Positions 12,644 through 23,004 of a stretch of DNA of 64,000 nt are shown here, in pieces. The notes under the pieces were generated by a model. The model was not told the origin of the DNA, made no database searches, and saw nothing but the letters and a program-made list of their open reading frames with translations. A program made the translations under genes and the position numbers. This DNA is from Urechis unicinctus (taxonomy: Eukaryota > Annelida > Polychaeta > Xenopneusta > Urechidae): the NCBI GenBank assembly GCA_034190875.2, contig CM067349.1:33031787-33095786 (forward strand), given 5' to 3'. Position 1 is the stretch's first letter. Every line of letters begins with the position of its first letter.

Positions 12644-12933
12644 CTGATATCCTCAGCGTAGTTTTATATGGTAATCTCATACAGATATCATCATTGCTAG
12701 AGCGATGGCTATTCTACAGCGTCATGTTTGCTGAACGGAATGACATCCACAGGATCTGCTCACTGTATAACGATAAATTCGTACCCATTCATCATCTCGG
12801 CGTCACTGGTGATGTTCACATTCGTCGAGCAGCTGCTAGAGTATTATGTCACTGCTTTCATGATGGGGCTATGCATTATTAACTTGTCTGGTTGCTTCGC
12901 TTTCACCAAATTGCTGAAGCCGGCATTTTACGC
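12644..12933 (+). pseudogene. Exon Y1, membrane-protein-like (left-arm copy)
   Basis: This candidate exon is bounded by an acceptor (TTATCTTGTAG) and a strong GC|GTAAGTAGG donor. Both sites are shared with the copies at 26299-26632 and 35660-35950. The first part reads DILSVVLYGNLIQISSLLER and continues through AERNDIHRI. The second part, in a shifted frame, is hydrophobic: SASLVMFTFVEQLLEYYVTA followed by GLCIINLSGCFAFTKLLKPA. The frame change lies near 12775, where this copy and the 35660 copy are 10 bases longer than the right-arm copy. The hydrophobic spans with a charged link suggest two helices of a multi-pass receptor or transporter. A gustatory-receptor-like protein is one speculative possibility. 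This copy is broken. Confidence 0.5.
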
Positions 12934-13236
12934 GTAAGTAGGCAGGGACACTCAGACGAACCCATAGAGGGTTGGTAGGGTCTTTATCCATCGAGATCGA
13001 TTAACAAAGACCTAACACTTGACAGGCTGTTGAAATACCGAAACCAATATGATTAAAAGCCAAATGATGAACATGACCTCCTGTGGTGACAGGCAAAGCT
13101 GAAACCTTTTGAGATCCCGCGCTCCTGAGTAATGCATCACTCATTGTCAACTAAACTATTAGCAACGATATCCGACTGATGGGTTTGGTATTCATCTCAA
13201 CATGAAAGAGAAAACGATAACGCCGTCTTCGTACAG

Positions 13237-13285
13237 TTATCATTCATCCGGCTCATTTTATTAATGAAATGACGACACATTTGAG
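13237..13285 (+). pseudogene. Exon Y2, short candidate exon (left-arm copy)
   Basis: This short segment follows a pyrimidine-rich acceptor ending TACAG and ends at a perfect TTGAG|GTGAGT donor. It encodes a peptide of the form VIIHPAHFINEMTTHLR. The right-arm copy (25964-26012) and both tandem copies at 35219-35268 and 35340-35389 keep the same frame and a GTGAGT or GTAAGT donor. It lies downstream of Y1 on the same strand and could be the next exon. Confidence 0.45.
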
Positions 13286-13433
13286 GTGAGTGGAAAGCTT
13301 CTTTAATGCTATATACCGTAAGTAAGGTTCCTGATCGACAAGGTCTATTGGTAATACACTAATCCCGACGCACTGTGGGTGTTAGTGTGAATAGTGAGAA
13401 TATTTTTCTCATAGTTGCAAAATATAACTTATA

Positions 13434-13582
13434 TCAGATTTGTACCGAAGGCATAAGTAGCAACTGTTCTTTGTGACGGCGTAATGATGAGAAATTGGCC
13501 TCACAGAGCAGGTCTGTCAGGTACGGTATGTTAGCTAATGAGGTGTTGATGCCCCAGCCGACCACCCACAAAGCCCCAACCA
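13434..13582 (-). pseudogene. Exon X3, one-helix segment (left-arm copy)
   Basis: A strong acceptor (ATTCTGCTTACAG) precedes an open segment encoding VGALWVVGWGINTSLANIPY followed by LTDLLCEANFSSLRRHKEQL and ending MPSVQI and a stop. The copy at 34922-35070 is nearly identical in protein and keeps a GTAAGT just after the stop, which has become ATAAGT here. The hydrophobic start suggests one membrane helix followed by a loop. The close protein match between diverged DNA copies supports past coding function. Confidence 0.5.
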
Positions 13583-13649
13583 CTGTAAGCAGAATACAAT
13601 ATGATACTGTGTTGATTATCTTGGTATAAGAAACAAGAAATACTCATTC

Positions 13650-13757
13650 CCGCGGGTAGATATATAGCAGACACCTGGAAGAAGTCCCACTGAGCTAACT
13701 ACACATTGAACACGCTAACACTAAAGCAGCTACCGACAAAGGCAAGTTGGACATCGT
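13650..13757 (-). pseudogene. Exon X2 candidate (left-arm copy)
   Basis: An acceptor of the form TATATCCCACAG is followed by a reading that starts TMSNLPLSVAALVLACSMC and then meets a stop. An alternative frame reads DVQLAFVGSCFSVSVFNV. The copy at 34812-34856 shares the acceptor and the first 30 or so bases but lacks an internal segment, and it ends at CCC|GTGAGT. In this copy the donor is disrupted by inserted bases. Confidence 0.35.
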
Positions 13758-14543
13758 CTGTGGGATATAGCACAATGCAGAAGCCAATTGCCCATTGTTC
13801 TTAGTTTCAACTTCCTGCACTTCAGTGAGCAGTGTGTAACATGGATTCAAAACGAAACCAGTAATCTCATGTTACAACGAGATATTGATGAGCGTGTATG
13901 AGTGTGTACTTGATCATTTGCATTCGACGAGATAAAAACTAAGGATGTTCATAGGTATCCTCTGTAATCATCATCATCAGCAATAATATACCCGCGGCAA
14001 TCGTAGCTGAGAAGATTGATACCCGCAAGAACACTGCGCGTGTGACAGAACTAATTAATTATCCAGGTATAGTCTGCCTTAACGATGAGTTACCGACACA
14101 GACCTCCAGCCATGTCACTGCTTGATAAACTCATCAAAGTCAACCCGAGTTCTATCAATAATTTATCACCTTTCGTAAACATTTGAACTAATCGGATGAT
14201 AATTGGATTTACCGCCTAGGTTTCCATTTGGAGAAAGCCAAAATTGAATGCCGTACCTCACGGGTTTTTGTTCGTATATCTGTGTATGGTGCCTGTATTT
14301 GTTTGTACAATTTGAAAAATCCGATCACCATGAAAACATAAAGTGGAAATAAATGTGCTAATTAGCTAGGGTTGTAAACATGCCATCTCACACCATTTAC
14401 ATTCCGAGAACAGACATTTTACCCGCCTCTTCTTTGATACGCCATGCTATCGACGCATACACATTTGCACTGAGAGTTGTCTGACTCGGGCCTTCTACAT
14501 AGTTCTCATATTTATGATTCGAACATTACATCCTGGTTCTCAC

Positions 14544-14800
14544 CTTTGATGACTCGAGTCTGATATTCTAGTTCCATACCTGTTAGTGCAGCTAATGGTC
14601 TGAACACCTGCTCGTTTGGCGGCTTATTATATTCACCTGTCTTTGGCAAAAATTTCAGCGATTTCAAAACGTGCACAACAAAATGAAGAGTACATTTCAG
14701 GGAATAATTTAGCAGGCGTTTAAGCGATCTAGACAAGATTGGTGTCAAAGTCAAAGTTATTTCATCGGCTTGACAATCTGCTACGCTGCATTCCCGTCAG
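14544..14800 (-). pseudogene. Exon X1 (left-arm copy)
   Basis: This minus-strand segment is open and encodes a basic, Leu-rich stretch (PILSRSLKRLLNYSLK, then FVVHVLKSLKFLPKTGEYN) and the conserved core NEQVFRPLAALTGME. It ends at an AAAG|GTGAG donor. The equivalent donors are AAAG|GTAAG at 34573 and AGAG|GTATG at 25648. Compared with the 34330-34573 copy it lacks 27 bases between two AAGACA words, an in-frame deletion. It is the best preserved of the three copies and has no internal stop. Exon X2 would be the next exon on this strand. The family is not recognised. Confidence 0.5.
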
Positions 14801-16792
14801 TAAACGTAAATGATCTGTTTCTTGTTAATGCCTAATAATGACAGCGGAATCAAACATAAACTTAGTCGATTTCGAGGTACATTTATTTAGCTATGCCAAT
14901 GAAGCCATGTTGCTTTACGGACCATCACATAACTCATGCGAACAAACAACTACAGCAGATGAGTAGATCTTCCTATCAGAAACAATAACTTTCCCGTCAG
15001 CACGGTCAATGGTGCCCGCATCGCCCCGCCCTAGTTACAGGTCAGACCCACTTCAGCTTTAGATATTCTACGTATCACACCAGCCATGATTTATTGCGAT
15101 CTGATTGGGCAAACGAGTTTCTCTCACAGCGAGTGAGTTACAGCTTCCCCGTATACAGCGAGAAAGCTCGATGTGTCAGCTCATATTTACATACGATGTT
15201 ATTATCTGGGCGCGATAAACTGTCCATCTGACAACACAGTATAACCATTTACCCATGGAGTATATCTCACCTGAAGACCTAATCAGCGGTTGCCTGATAC
15301 TCCATGGTACTACACGCGAGCAACAATGTGCGAATCAATCATAACGCCTGCACAGCAGAACTAAACAACTAATCACTATCGATATCTGCCTCAAAAACGT
15401 GTAGAATAGCGCATGTCACACGCCGTACATGAATATTTAAGTTCATTTTCAGCTTAATAAATTCGACCTGTGTAATTGTGGGGTGGGGGGTGGAATGATT
15501 CTTTCTTAATGTCGGAAGAATATTCAAATCTCTTATGGATAACTTCTCTGCCATGTAATCGCCACACAGTGTCTATATGTGTGATTTCAGCTGATGTGTT
15601 CAAAATGCACCTTTGCAGTTAACACGGATGAATGCAACAAGCGCAGTACCAAAGTAATAACCAATTGTTAAGGGTTCCATGAATAAGGGTTAAGGGTTTA
15701 ATGAATAAATCGAGCGTCGACTGTGTCAACGGCTGCTTGATATACCGCTTCCACTATTACTATTGGCGATGCCAAGATCATAGAAGAGCTTGAAAATATT
15801 GATAAAACCTCGTTTCCGAGGAATATCAATTAAGTGGTGAGTCATCAAACGCCAGACGACATTGGTTATATTGCGTTGTTTGTATCGTCGACGCGTGCGA
15901 AATGCTACACAAAGATGGCTGAATAATGCAAATAAATCAGACTGCAAATATAATATAATGCAATAGCTTATGTGATCTTCTGCTGTATATTTCATGTGAA
16001 GCTAACGCTGACTATTGTAAGTTAACTGCAATTAGGTTTATGCGTTGAAACACACTCAGTGTTGACTGACATGCTATACTTAGCGTAAGGTATCAGTTCA
16101 CGTAGGTGTTTCTATGTATATTGCTAATCGCTCAGCATTATATTAAACTTTGCTTTCGCAATGCAATATTGCACTGATACTAGAAACCTTCATGCTTTGG
16201 TCAACAACATTGCATCAACCTCATTGAATATAGCATATTAAAAGCGGCTGGGCTTATGGTAATCGAAACAAGGGAAGGTATGATGTTGTTATATAGACGT
16301 TTAACAATTAGACAAGAAGCTGTACACATATGACCCATTGCACACGATCCTGCATGTCAAGTTTGTAAAATCTTCTTGTAATATGGTCATGGTAGGTGGA
16401 GGGTTAGATTCGTGCTGTAAAGATTCATTCATTGCAAATCTACTGTAATACAATGTTACTGACATTTGCTATCCACATTCATTAAACTTGGTTATATTTA
16501 TGGGGTATGAATCAGCTCATTTTATACAGACAGAGATCAATATGGCGCACGTTAGATTTGGAGCGATTGCATAAAATAAGGACTGAACAGCGCTTAATGA
16601 CATATTAATTCTGCTTACTTCTTATGGTCAAATTCTTGTGAACAGATTCAGAGGCTATTTTTATGACGCCGGGATTGATTAATTATTGATGGTTTGTTCC
16701 CAAAATATAAAACCGAAAACAGAATCGGCAAAACAATAGCCTCCGATATGCACACACAATAAAAAATCTCTCATGTGACTCCATTTATTTCA

Positions 16793-16980
16793 CTAAATAA
16801 CATTTGTTGTCAAGGGGTACAATGTTTCTATGCGTAAAATCTCAAGCACATTCACACAAGTAATTGAAAGTCCCTGATATTCTACTCCATCCCGGGTGAA
16901 TAACCTAATGGCATCGCTCTGAAGACGACCAAACAGCTCTGTTGTCCCCTCCTCATGTCCACACACAAACAAACACACGC
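16793..16980 (-). other. Dispersed coding-like element next to a (CA)n relic
   Basis: On the minus strand the segment reads CGHEEGTTELFGRLQSDAIR followed by LFTRDGVEYQG. A close relative at 33066-33135 (+) reads CGHNEGTTELFGRRQSDAIR. Both copies sit directly beside a GT/CA microsatellite, which suggests that the microsatellite edge belongs to the dispersed unit. The four or five synonymous-type changes are mixed with replacements, so coding function is uncertain. Confidence 0.4.
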
Positions 16981-18262
16981 ACCTTTAAATATCCTACGGA
17001 TCACACCAGTCATGATTTTTTGCGATCCGATTGGGCACTGAGGACATCCTTGTTATTTCGACCTTAACATTAGTATGGTAATATAAACCACTGCTTCATG
17101 ACCATCGATACACCCAGGTATTTTTCGCGTATTATGTGACGTGACAAGCCTGTCACATACATCAGACATCGCCTTGTAGTCGTCAATGCTTCGGCTAAAA
17201 ATAAAACACCGGAGTAATATTTCAATAGCAATAAGAGTGAGCATATTAGTGCCATATATCAAGTTGAGTGCAATAAGAGACTTTATGGGGGCTTAGTTAT
17301 CCAAATTCCCCATATCATCAGCCAATAGTGTTTAATGAAGCATCTCATCTCTCAGGCTGTCACTGAATCACTTTGTTTAACTTAATACAATGAGTTGACG
17401 TGCAAAAGTTCGTCAATAAAAAAGAGCAGTAAAACGGATGTCAAACGGAATTATACGAACCTCTATAGCTTATTAGAATTGCGTCTTCTGCATTTCAGCG
17501 TTCTGGAAAAGACACTTGATTAAGCCTTAACAACGGCACATATATGTAGCTTTGCTTCATGCAGCCTATTGTATTCGACCTGTATTATTGTGAGGTAAAA
17601 ATTGTTTTGAGTGTCCCAAAGCCTTGCTTATAAAAGCGCCGCGCATTTAAATGGCGCCTTATACGAAAGGTGAGCTCGTGTGAAGTGCATGTTTTCCCTA
17701 GGACTTAACATAGAGTTAGGCTGCTACTAAACAACATAATTGTCATTTCAAAACTCTCTTTAAAGTCATAGAGCATGCAGCATTTCTAGCTGTGTCGGTC
17801 AAAAGAGGCATATAGACCACAAAACTACACAATCACTTAGAGGAAGGAACACACACATTTTGCAATACAAATTCTTATAATATTCAGTCTTCTCCGAGTT
17901 CAATAATGTGCAACTCCTCCTGACTCTTCGGCTCAGGTGGACGCTGATTGATAACAGGAGAAGGCGTACCTGTTGCTCCGCTCACTAATCAGAACACCTG
18001 CTGATGTAGATACTGATATCAGCGACCGACTTGTGGTGCTGATTAACACCCCGTACGATTCATAATACATGAACACCTGCAAAATGAATCACAAATGACT
18101 CGTGATCTGGAGAACAAATGCCTGACTTCTACAATGAAAGATGATCATGTGTCGCCATTATACTGCACACAGACATCATCCAAACCTACAACTAAAAATG
18201 CATTTTGATTATGACAGTTAGCTGACTGAATGACAACATAACATAGTGTGCCAAGTGATTAG

Positions 18263-18910
18263 TTGCTCAACACATCTCTGATATATTTTCATTCCAAAAC
18301 AGGGATGTCATTACACCACCGACCATAAAAGTCTTGTATCGGTTGAGATATAACATGCTATCAAGCAATTAAATATTAGCATTGGATTAATTAGCATTCC
18401 AAACATCCAACTGCAATTAATATTTTACATTCACGAGCAAAAACGTCCTTTTACATAATACTTTGTGCGCTCGTTATGGTACAGGTTTTGGCTATGAGCC
18501 TTACATAATATTCAGTAAAGTATGTTGTTAAATAGACCGCACCTAAGGTACAATGAGGTGCATTTTCTCCCTTTAGTTTACTACTATCATATCGCTAATG
18601 CACAAGAAATAAACGATTTCACATTCAAAATGACATGGCCCCCACGCCCATCATCACGCTATGAACGACACGCCATTGGTAGCCATTGTCTGATATCTCC
18701 GAATGACTGTTGGAAAAAAAAAACATTTGTGTATGCCTACATGTCATCCCCCACGGACGATGTTCAGTGCTGATGCTGATTTATGGCAGCAGCACCACAC
18801 GACATATTGCGAATTTAATGCCTCCGTTAATGGAACGGTAAATAAAACGTGAGGAACTATTTGCGTGTTACAGGGCCTTTTGTGCAACACACGAACAGTT
18901 ACCACGTTGA
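18263..18910. other. Palindrome spacer upstream of the intact receptor
   Basis: No gene is recognised. This single-copy stretch separates the left arm from the receptor promoter. It would hold any proximal regulatory elements of the receptor, but none is identifiable by eye apart from the TATA box that follows. Confidence 0.45.
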
Positions 18911-18914
18911 AAAC

Positions 18915-18924
18915 TATATATAAG
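18915..18924 (+). promoter_or_regulatory. TATA box of the intact GPCR
   Basis: TATATATAAG lies 50 bases before the receptor start codon, at a position that would place initiation near 18945-18955. The short leader that results is plausible for a single-exon receptor gene. An ATG at 18952 in another frame would lie at or just after the expected cap site. No matching TATA was seen at the same position in the frameshifted copy. Confidence 0.5.
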
Positions 18925-18973
18925 TAGCATTTCACTCGCAGGGGCATATTAATGCCTTATTCGGATGCACAAG

Positions 18974-19951
18974 ATGTCCAATACAACATTTTACGATTTA
19001 ATCCTGATACCTTCTTTCGTTGGACAAGTAGTCAGTGGAGTAAGCGTGATTGTTTTACTAGCTTCTATCGTTGGAAACATTCTGACGATTGTGGTGATAA
19101 GTAAGTATCACAATCTGCATACACCGAGCAATATAGCGATAAGATGCTTGTCAGTTTCCGACCTAATCTCCGCTATGCTCTTCATAGTAATCATTCTTGC
19201 TGGTACAATTGCCGCAGTAGCTGGCGAAAGCACTAGCTTCAACCCAATGTGCATTCAGGTTGTTATCACGACAATATATTTCTTGTTGTGCATTACATAT
19301 TTGACATCTTTCCTGCACATTCTTCTCGTTGGCTTGGAGAGATACATGTATATCAAAATGCCATTACATTATCCCATGACGGTCACTAGTAAGAGAATCC
19401 AAGGAGCTTCTTGTTGTATCTGGGCTGTTTCGGTAACCATCAGCGCCTCTCAGTTTGCCTACTTAGCAGTTTTTCCGCCTCTGTCCGACGGATGTTCTAA
19501 TCATGGCTTTTGGATCAATCATCATTACACCTTCGCGTGTACCGCTCTTGGCTTTCTGGTGGTCAGCATTCTATTGACAGCATTCTATAGAGAAATAATA
19601 CAGATCGCCAAAGCAAGGAGAGATGTCATCCCAGATGTAGCACGAATAAACATGGACGGAGATCGGCGGAACAAATCAAAAGCAAGAGGAGTGTTGATGA
19701 TTGTCTTGATCATCATCATCTACATGCTGGGATGGGGACCCTTTGTCATTATGCAGGCACTAGAAGTCCTCTTTTTCAAACACAACGACCCTCTTACACA
19801 GCAAATTGCTCTTATATTGACATTATGTGGATATATCAATATGGCAGCCAACCCAGTTGTCTACGCCTGGCAAAATCAGCGATTAAAAAAGGGATACACC
19901 AAGCTTCTGGGCCCTTGTACAATCAACCATCCAGCGAATGTGCAAGCATAG
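18974..19951 (+). CDS. Class A (rhodopsin-like) G-protein-coupled receptor, intact
   Basis: This is an intronless gene for a seven-helix plasma-membrane receptor of 325 residues, or 328 if the upstream in-frame ATG at 18965 is used. The start at 18974 is preferred because the related copy starts at the equivalent MSN. Numbering from 18965: N-glycosylation sequon NTT at 6-8; TM1 about 22-46 with GN at 37-38; TM2 with LSVSD at 62-66; Cys96 before TM3; ERY at 125-127 (the DRY variant); TM4 about 147-169; Cys177 in loop 2 as disulfide partner; TM5 about 188-209; a basic third loop 215-241; TM6 with GWGP at 256-259 in place of CWxP; TM7 with NPVVY at 296-300; then a basic helix 8 and short tail. 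The ligand is unknown; amine, peptide or lipid cannot be told apart. It lies alone in the spacer of the palindrome, surrounded by dead relatives. Confidence 0.95.
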   Translation: MSNTTFYDLILIPSFVGQVVSGVSVIVLLASIVGNILTIVVISKYHNLHTPSNIAIRCLSVSDLISAMLFIVIILAGTIAAVAGESTSFNPMCIQVVITTIYFLLCITYLTSFLHILLVGLERYMYIKMPLHYPMTVTSKRIQGASCCIWAVSVTISASQFAYLAVFPPLSDGCSNHGFWINHHYTFACTALGFLVVSILLTAFYREIIQIAKARRDVIPDVARINMDGDRRNKSKARGVLMIVLIIIIYMLGWGPFVIMQALEVLFFKHNDPLTQQIALILTLCGYINMAANPVVYAWQNQRLKKGYTKLLGPCTINHPANVQA

Positions 19952-21274
19952 AACGGCTGCGTGACATGCATGTTTGCAAATTAGTTTCCTGACAATCGGT
20001 TTTGTACCAACATTGCTCCATCACACCTGGATGGAGAGATTCAAGATAAGATAATACTTTGATATTGGAAGAATTCAAATTTCGTTTGCACCGCTTAACT
20101 GCTAGGTTACCATTGTCTAAACATACAGTGCTGAGGTGTGCGGCTATTATCTTATTAACAGCTGTAGTTGCTTTAGATTTGAATTCGTCTTTGATCACGT
20201 CTGCCCTAGATCAAATAAATTAGACAAAACTGACGTTCACAATCGATCTTTGAATAGCGTACAATGATACGAGCGTCATGCTGGTTTAACAGATGACGTT
20301 TCTTCTTTGAATATGTCGTATAGCGGATACAAGATGACGTGGTGATGCAACTTATCATCCAAATTCAGTGGATAGCAGCGTCGCCATGTGCCGAAGGCGA
20401 CGCCATTAGGTGTAACAAGTGACGACTAATTCGAATAAATCAGGCAACAATATGAGAATACACTTGTAGATAAACTAATATGAGAATTATTATGGCGTGT
20501 TTGAATAGCAACCATACTTAGGTGAGTGATTGTTAAAATGTCTGCTACGAAACATATGTTTGTTTGTTGCTGAACTTTGTATTCTAGAATATGTTATCGG
20601 CTGCTTCATCTGGTAATAACGTGACCATCTTCATTTAGTAATTTATGAATGCTGATGATTGGTTTGAAATCAGCGTCGACATTGGGTGTATGGTCATGTA
20701 GGGCTGATTAAATTGGTAGTTGTGTAACCGTTCTATATTAGGACATTTTTGTATGTTGTTTGCAATTTGGTATTCAGCATTTTCAATTGGTCTAGCTTCG
20801 TTATAAAGGCTGGTTCATCTGGTAATAGTGTGAATATCCATATTTCTAATTAACGTGTGTTGATTATAGTTTGGTAACTATTGTTGTCAATCAAAATGAA
20901 GTCAAATAAATGTCAGGCTCATCTCGTAATTGGGTTACCATCAATATTTATCAAAATAAGTAAATTCTTATAAGCTTACTAACCAACGCCATGTTTCCCG
21001 CCCCGATGATGATTTAATCATAATTTAACTGGGCTTCCATTGATAAAAGGCAGGTTGCAATCCCATGGGTAGAAATTCAGTAGGTTTTCGAATTTTCTTT
21101 CAAGTGCCCTGCATAATTATATGGGAAGATTGGCAGGAGGAAGGATAACAGGTCATACAATGATTCAACTCAACTGCACATAATATGACACAATGATAGA
21201 ATAACTAACATTCGATGCTCACCATTCGAAACACTTGTTTATGCGAAAGATGGTAAACTGAATAACTTGCGACT
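19952..21274. other. Receptor 3' region and spacer, no further gene
   Basis: This AT-rich sequence follows the receptor stop. It contains a loosely repeated motif, 'gctggttcatctggtaat' and relatives, around 20600-20640, 20810-20830 and 20915-20935, which looks like a decayed tandem array with a period of roughly 100-200 bases. No open frame of note was seen. Confidence 0.4.
20214..20219 (+). promoter_or_regulatory. Candidate polyadenylation signal of the GPCR
   Basis: This is the first clear AATAAA downstream of the receptor stop codon, about 260 bases after it. In AT-rich DNA the hexamer is frequent by chance. Confidence 0.3.
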
Positions 21275-21538
21275 CCCCAGATGTAGCACGAATAATCATG
21301 AACGGACATCGGCGGAACAAAGCAAACGCAAGGGGAATGTAAATGACTTGATCATCATCATCTACATGCTGGGATGGGGACCCTTTGGTATTTTGTAGGC
21401 ATCAGAAGTCATTCTTTACAAGCAGTGTTTGGATATATCAACATGTTTGCAAAGCCAGTTGTCTAGGCCTGGCATAATCGGGAATTAAGAAGGGGATACA
21501 TCAAATCACTTCATATTTGTAGAGTCACCAATCTGATT
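21275..21538 (+). pseudogene. C-terminal GPCR remnant
   Basis: The segment begins inside the third intracellular loop (equivalent of PDVARIN) and keeps the TM6 word YMLGWGPF and the TM7/tail region, with NPVVYAW changed to KPVV followed by a stop. Several stops and a deletion between TM6 and TM7 are present. It lies in the same orientation 1.3 kb downstream of the intact receptor. It is either the remnant of a tandem duplicate or a piece left by the rearrangement that made the palindrome. Confidence 0.85.
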
Positions 21539-23004
21539 ATTTGAGGCCGCACAACACACTAAGATTCAAGTAAGTTACACGAGTTTACTCATATGATAAG
21601 ATAAACTCATGGCAAATGAGGTGTATCTTTGTACGAAAAACCTGTATTACAATATGTGTTCATTGTAATATTGGCAAAATCAATTACAAACAGGTAAAGG
21701 AAAATCAGCCTAATGCTGAGATTCCCTTGTGCTTTATAGCACCTTGCTAAGGGATCAATCACTAAAACGTTCGTCGATCTGTCTCATCAGTTGGTCGTAA
21801 TTAAGCAAACGCCGCTTCCACGTTGGCAAGTTACTGGAAGCCTCTTATTTGCACCGGGGATTTCTATTATGTTCATCAAACGCTAGCCGACACGGGCCAT
21901 ATTGTTATCCAAATTATTGATGCTTCCAGGAAGCGAAACACTGATGTACCCAATGACGTGTGTGAACCATCTCCGCAAAGCTAATACTGACTATTGCTAA
22001 GTTTACTACACCAACATAAGTGTCATATACATGAGAGCATCAACACAGTTGGCAAAGCAGCTCATAGAGTAGTGACTATCAGACACAGGACCTTTTGTCA
22101 AAGGCAACTGAGTTGTAATACTCCATTGGAGTATTTTGAACCCATCATATAGCTGCGTACGGATGTATTTCGAGTACGCGTTATCCGTTTTAAAATATAA
22201 AGCATCAATAAACAAATCAATAACGCGGGGATCAGCATGAACACTAAGGGCTTTTTTATAAATAAAAGACCAAATTACAAAATAGGGACCGGACACTGTT
22301 AATTTATATATTATAACAGGGGTGAGTTTACTGATTCACATGACATAGGTTAGATATATAGGCTACGTTAACAAAACATTATATTAGTAGATGACGCACA
22401 TAATGTCACGTAGAATCAGTCTAACTTAGTTAAATATGTCAACATTAGCAAGTCAGATACAGACTGAGCTTATATATTATGGTTCTACTGTCAATATTGT
22501 GGAAAGCATCATCGTTGATTGGCTTTTACATGCTGTATGTTAGTATCGTACCTTTAGCCTCGACATAGTCCCAAACTTTGCGTTGAACTTCGTGAAATAC
22601 GGGTTTAAGTAAGCAGAATAAATGATGATCAGCTTTCACATCTGCCGAACCTGAAACACCTGTTTTACTGATGAATGAGTCGCTACTAATACCTACAAAT
22701 AAATCAGCATTTTTAATAGTAGTTAAAGGCTACTAATTCAAAGCAAATATGGGAAGTATTATGTGAATCAGTGAGGTCAACTATTAACGACCATTAAGTT
22801 ATTAATACAGACGCTTAAATACAGGCAGTTCACCAAACATAGCACGACAACATAGGACGCTTTAGAACGTCATCGATATATTCATGGCTACTTACACTTT
22901 ATACAAGGTTGGGGCTAAAATCATGTTACCAACCTCATTTATCACAACAACCCTCAATATGACACACAAGTCTGCGCGTGATACTACCACATGTAGCGAC
23001 CTTA
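21539..23004. other. Right part of the palindrome spacer, no gene recognised
   Basis: This stretch is AT-rich and shows no convincing coding signal or duplicate. The inner edge of the right arm lies near 23005. Confidence 0.45.
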
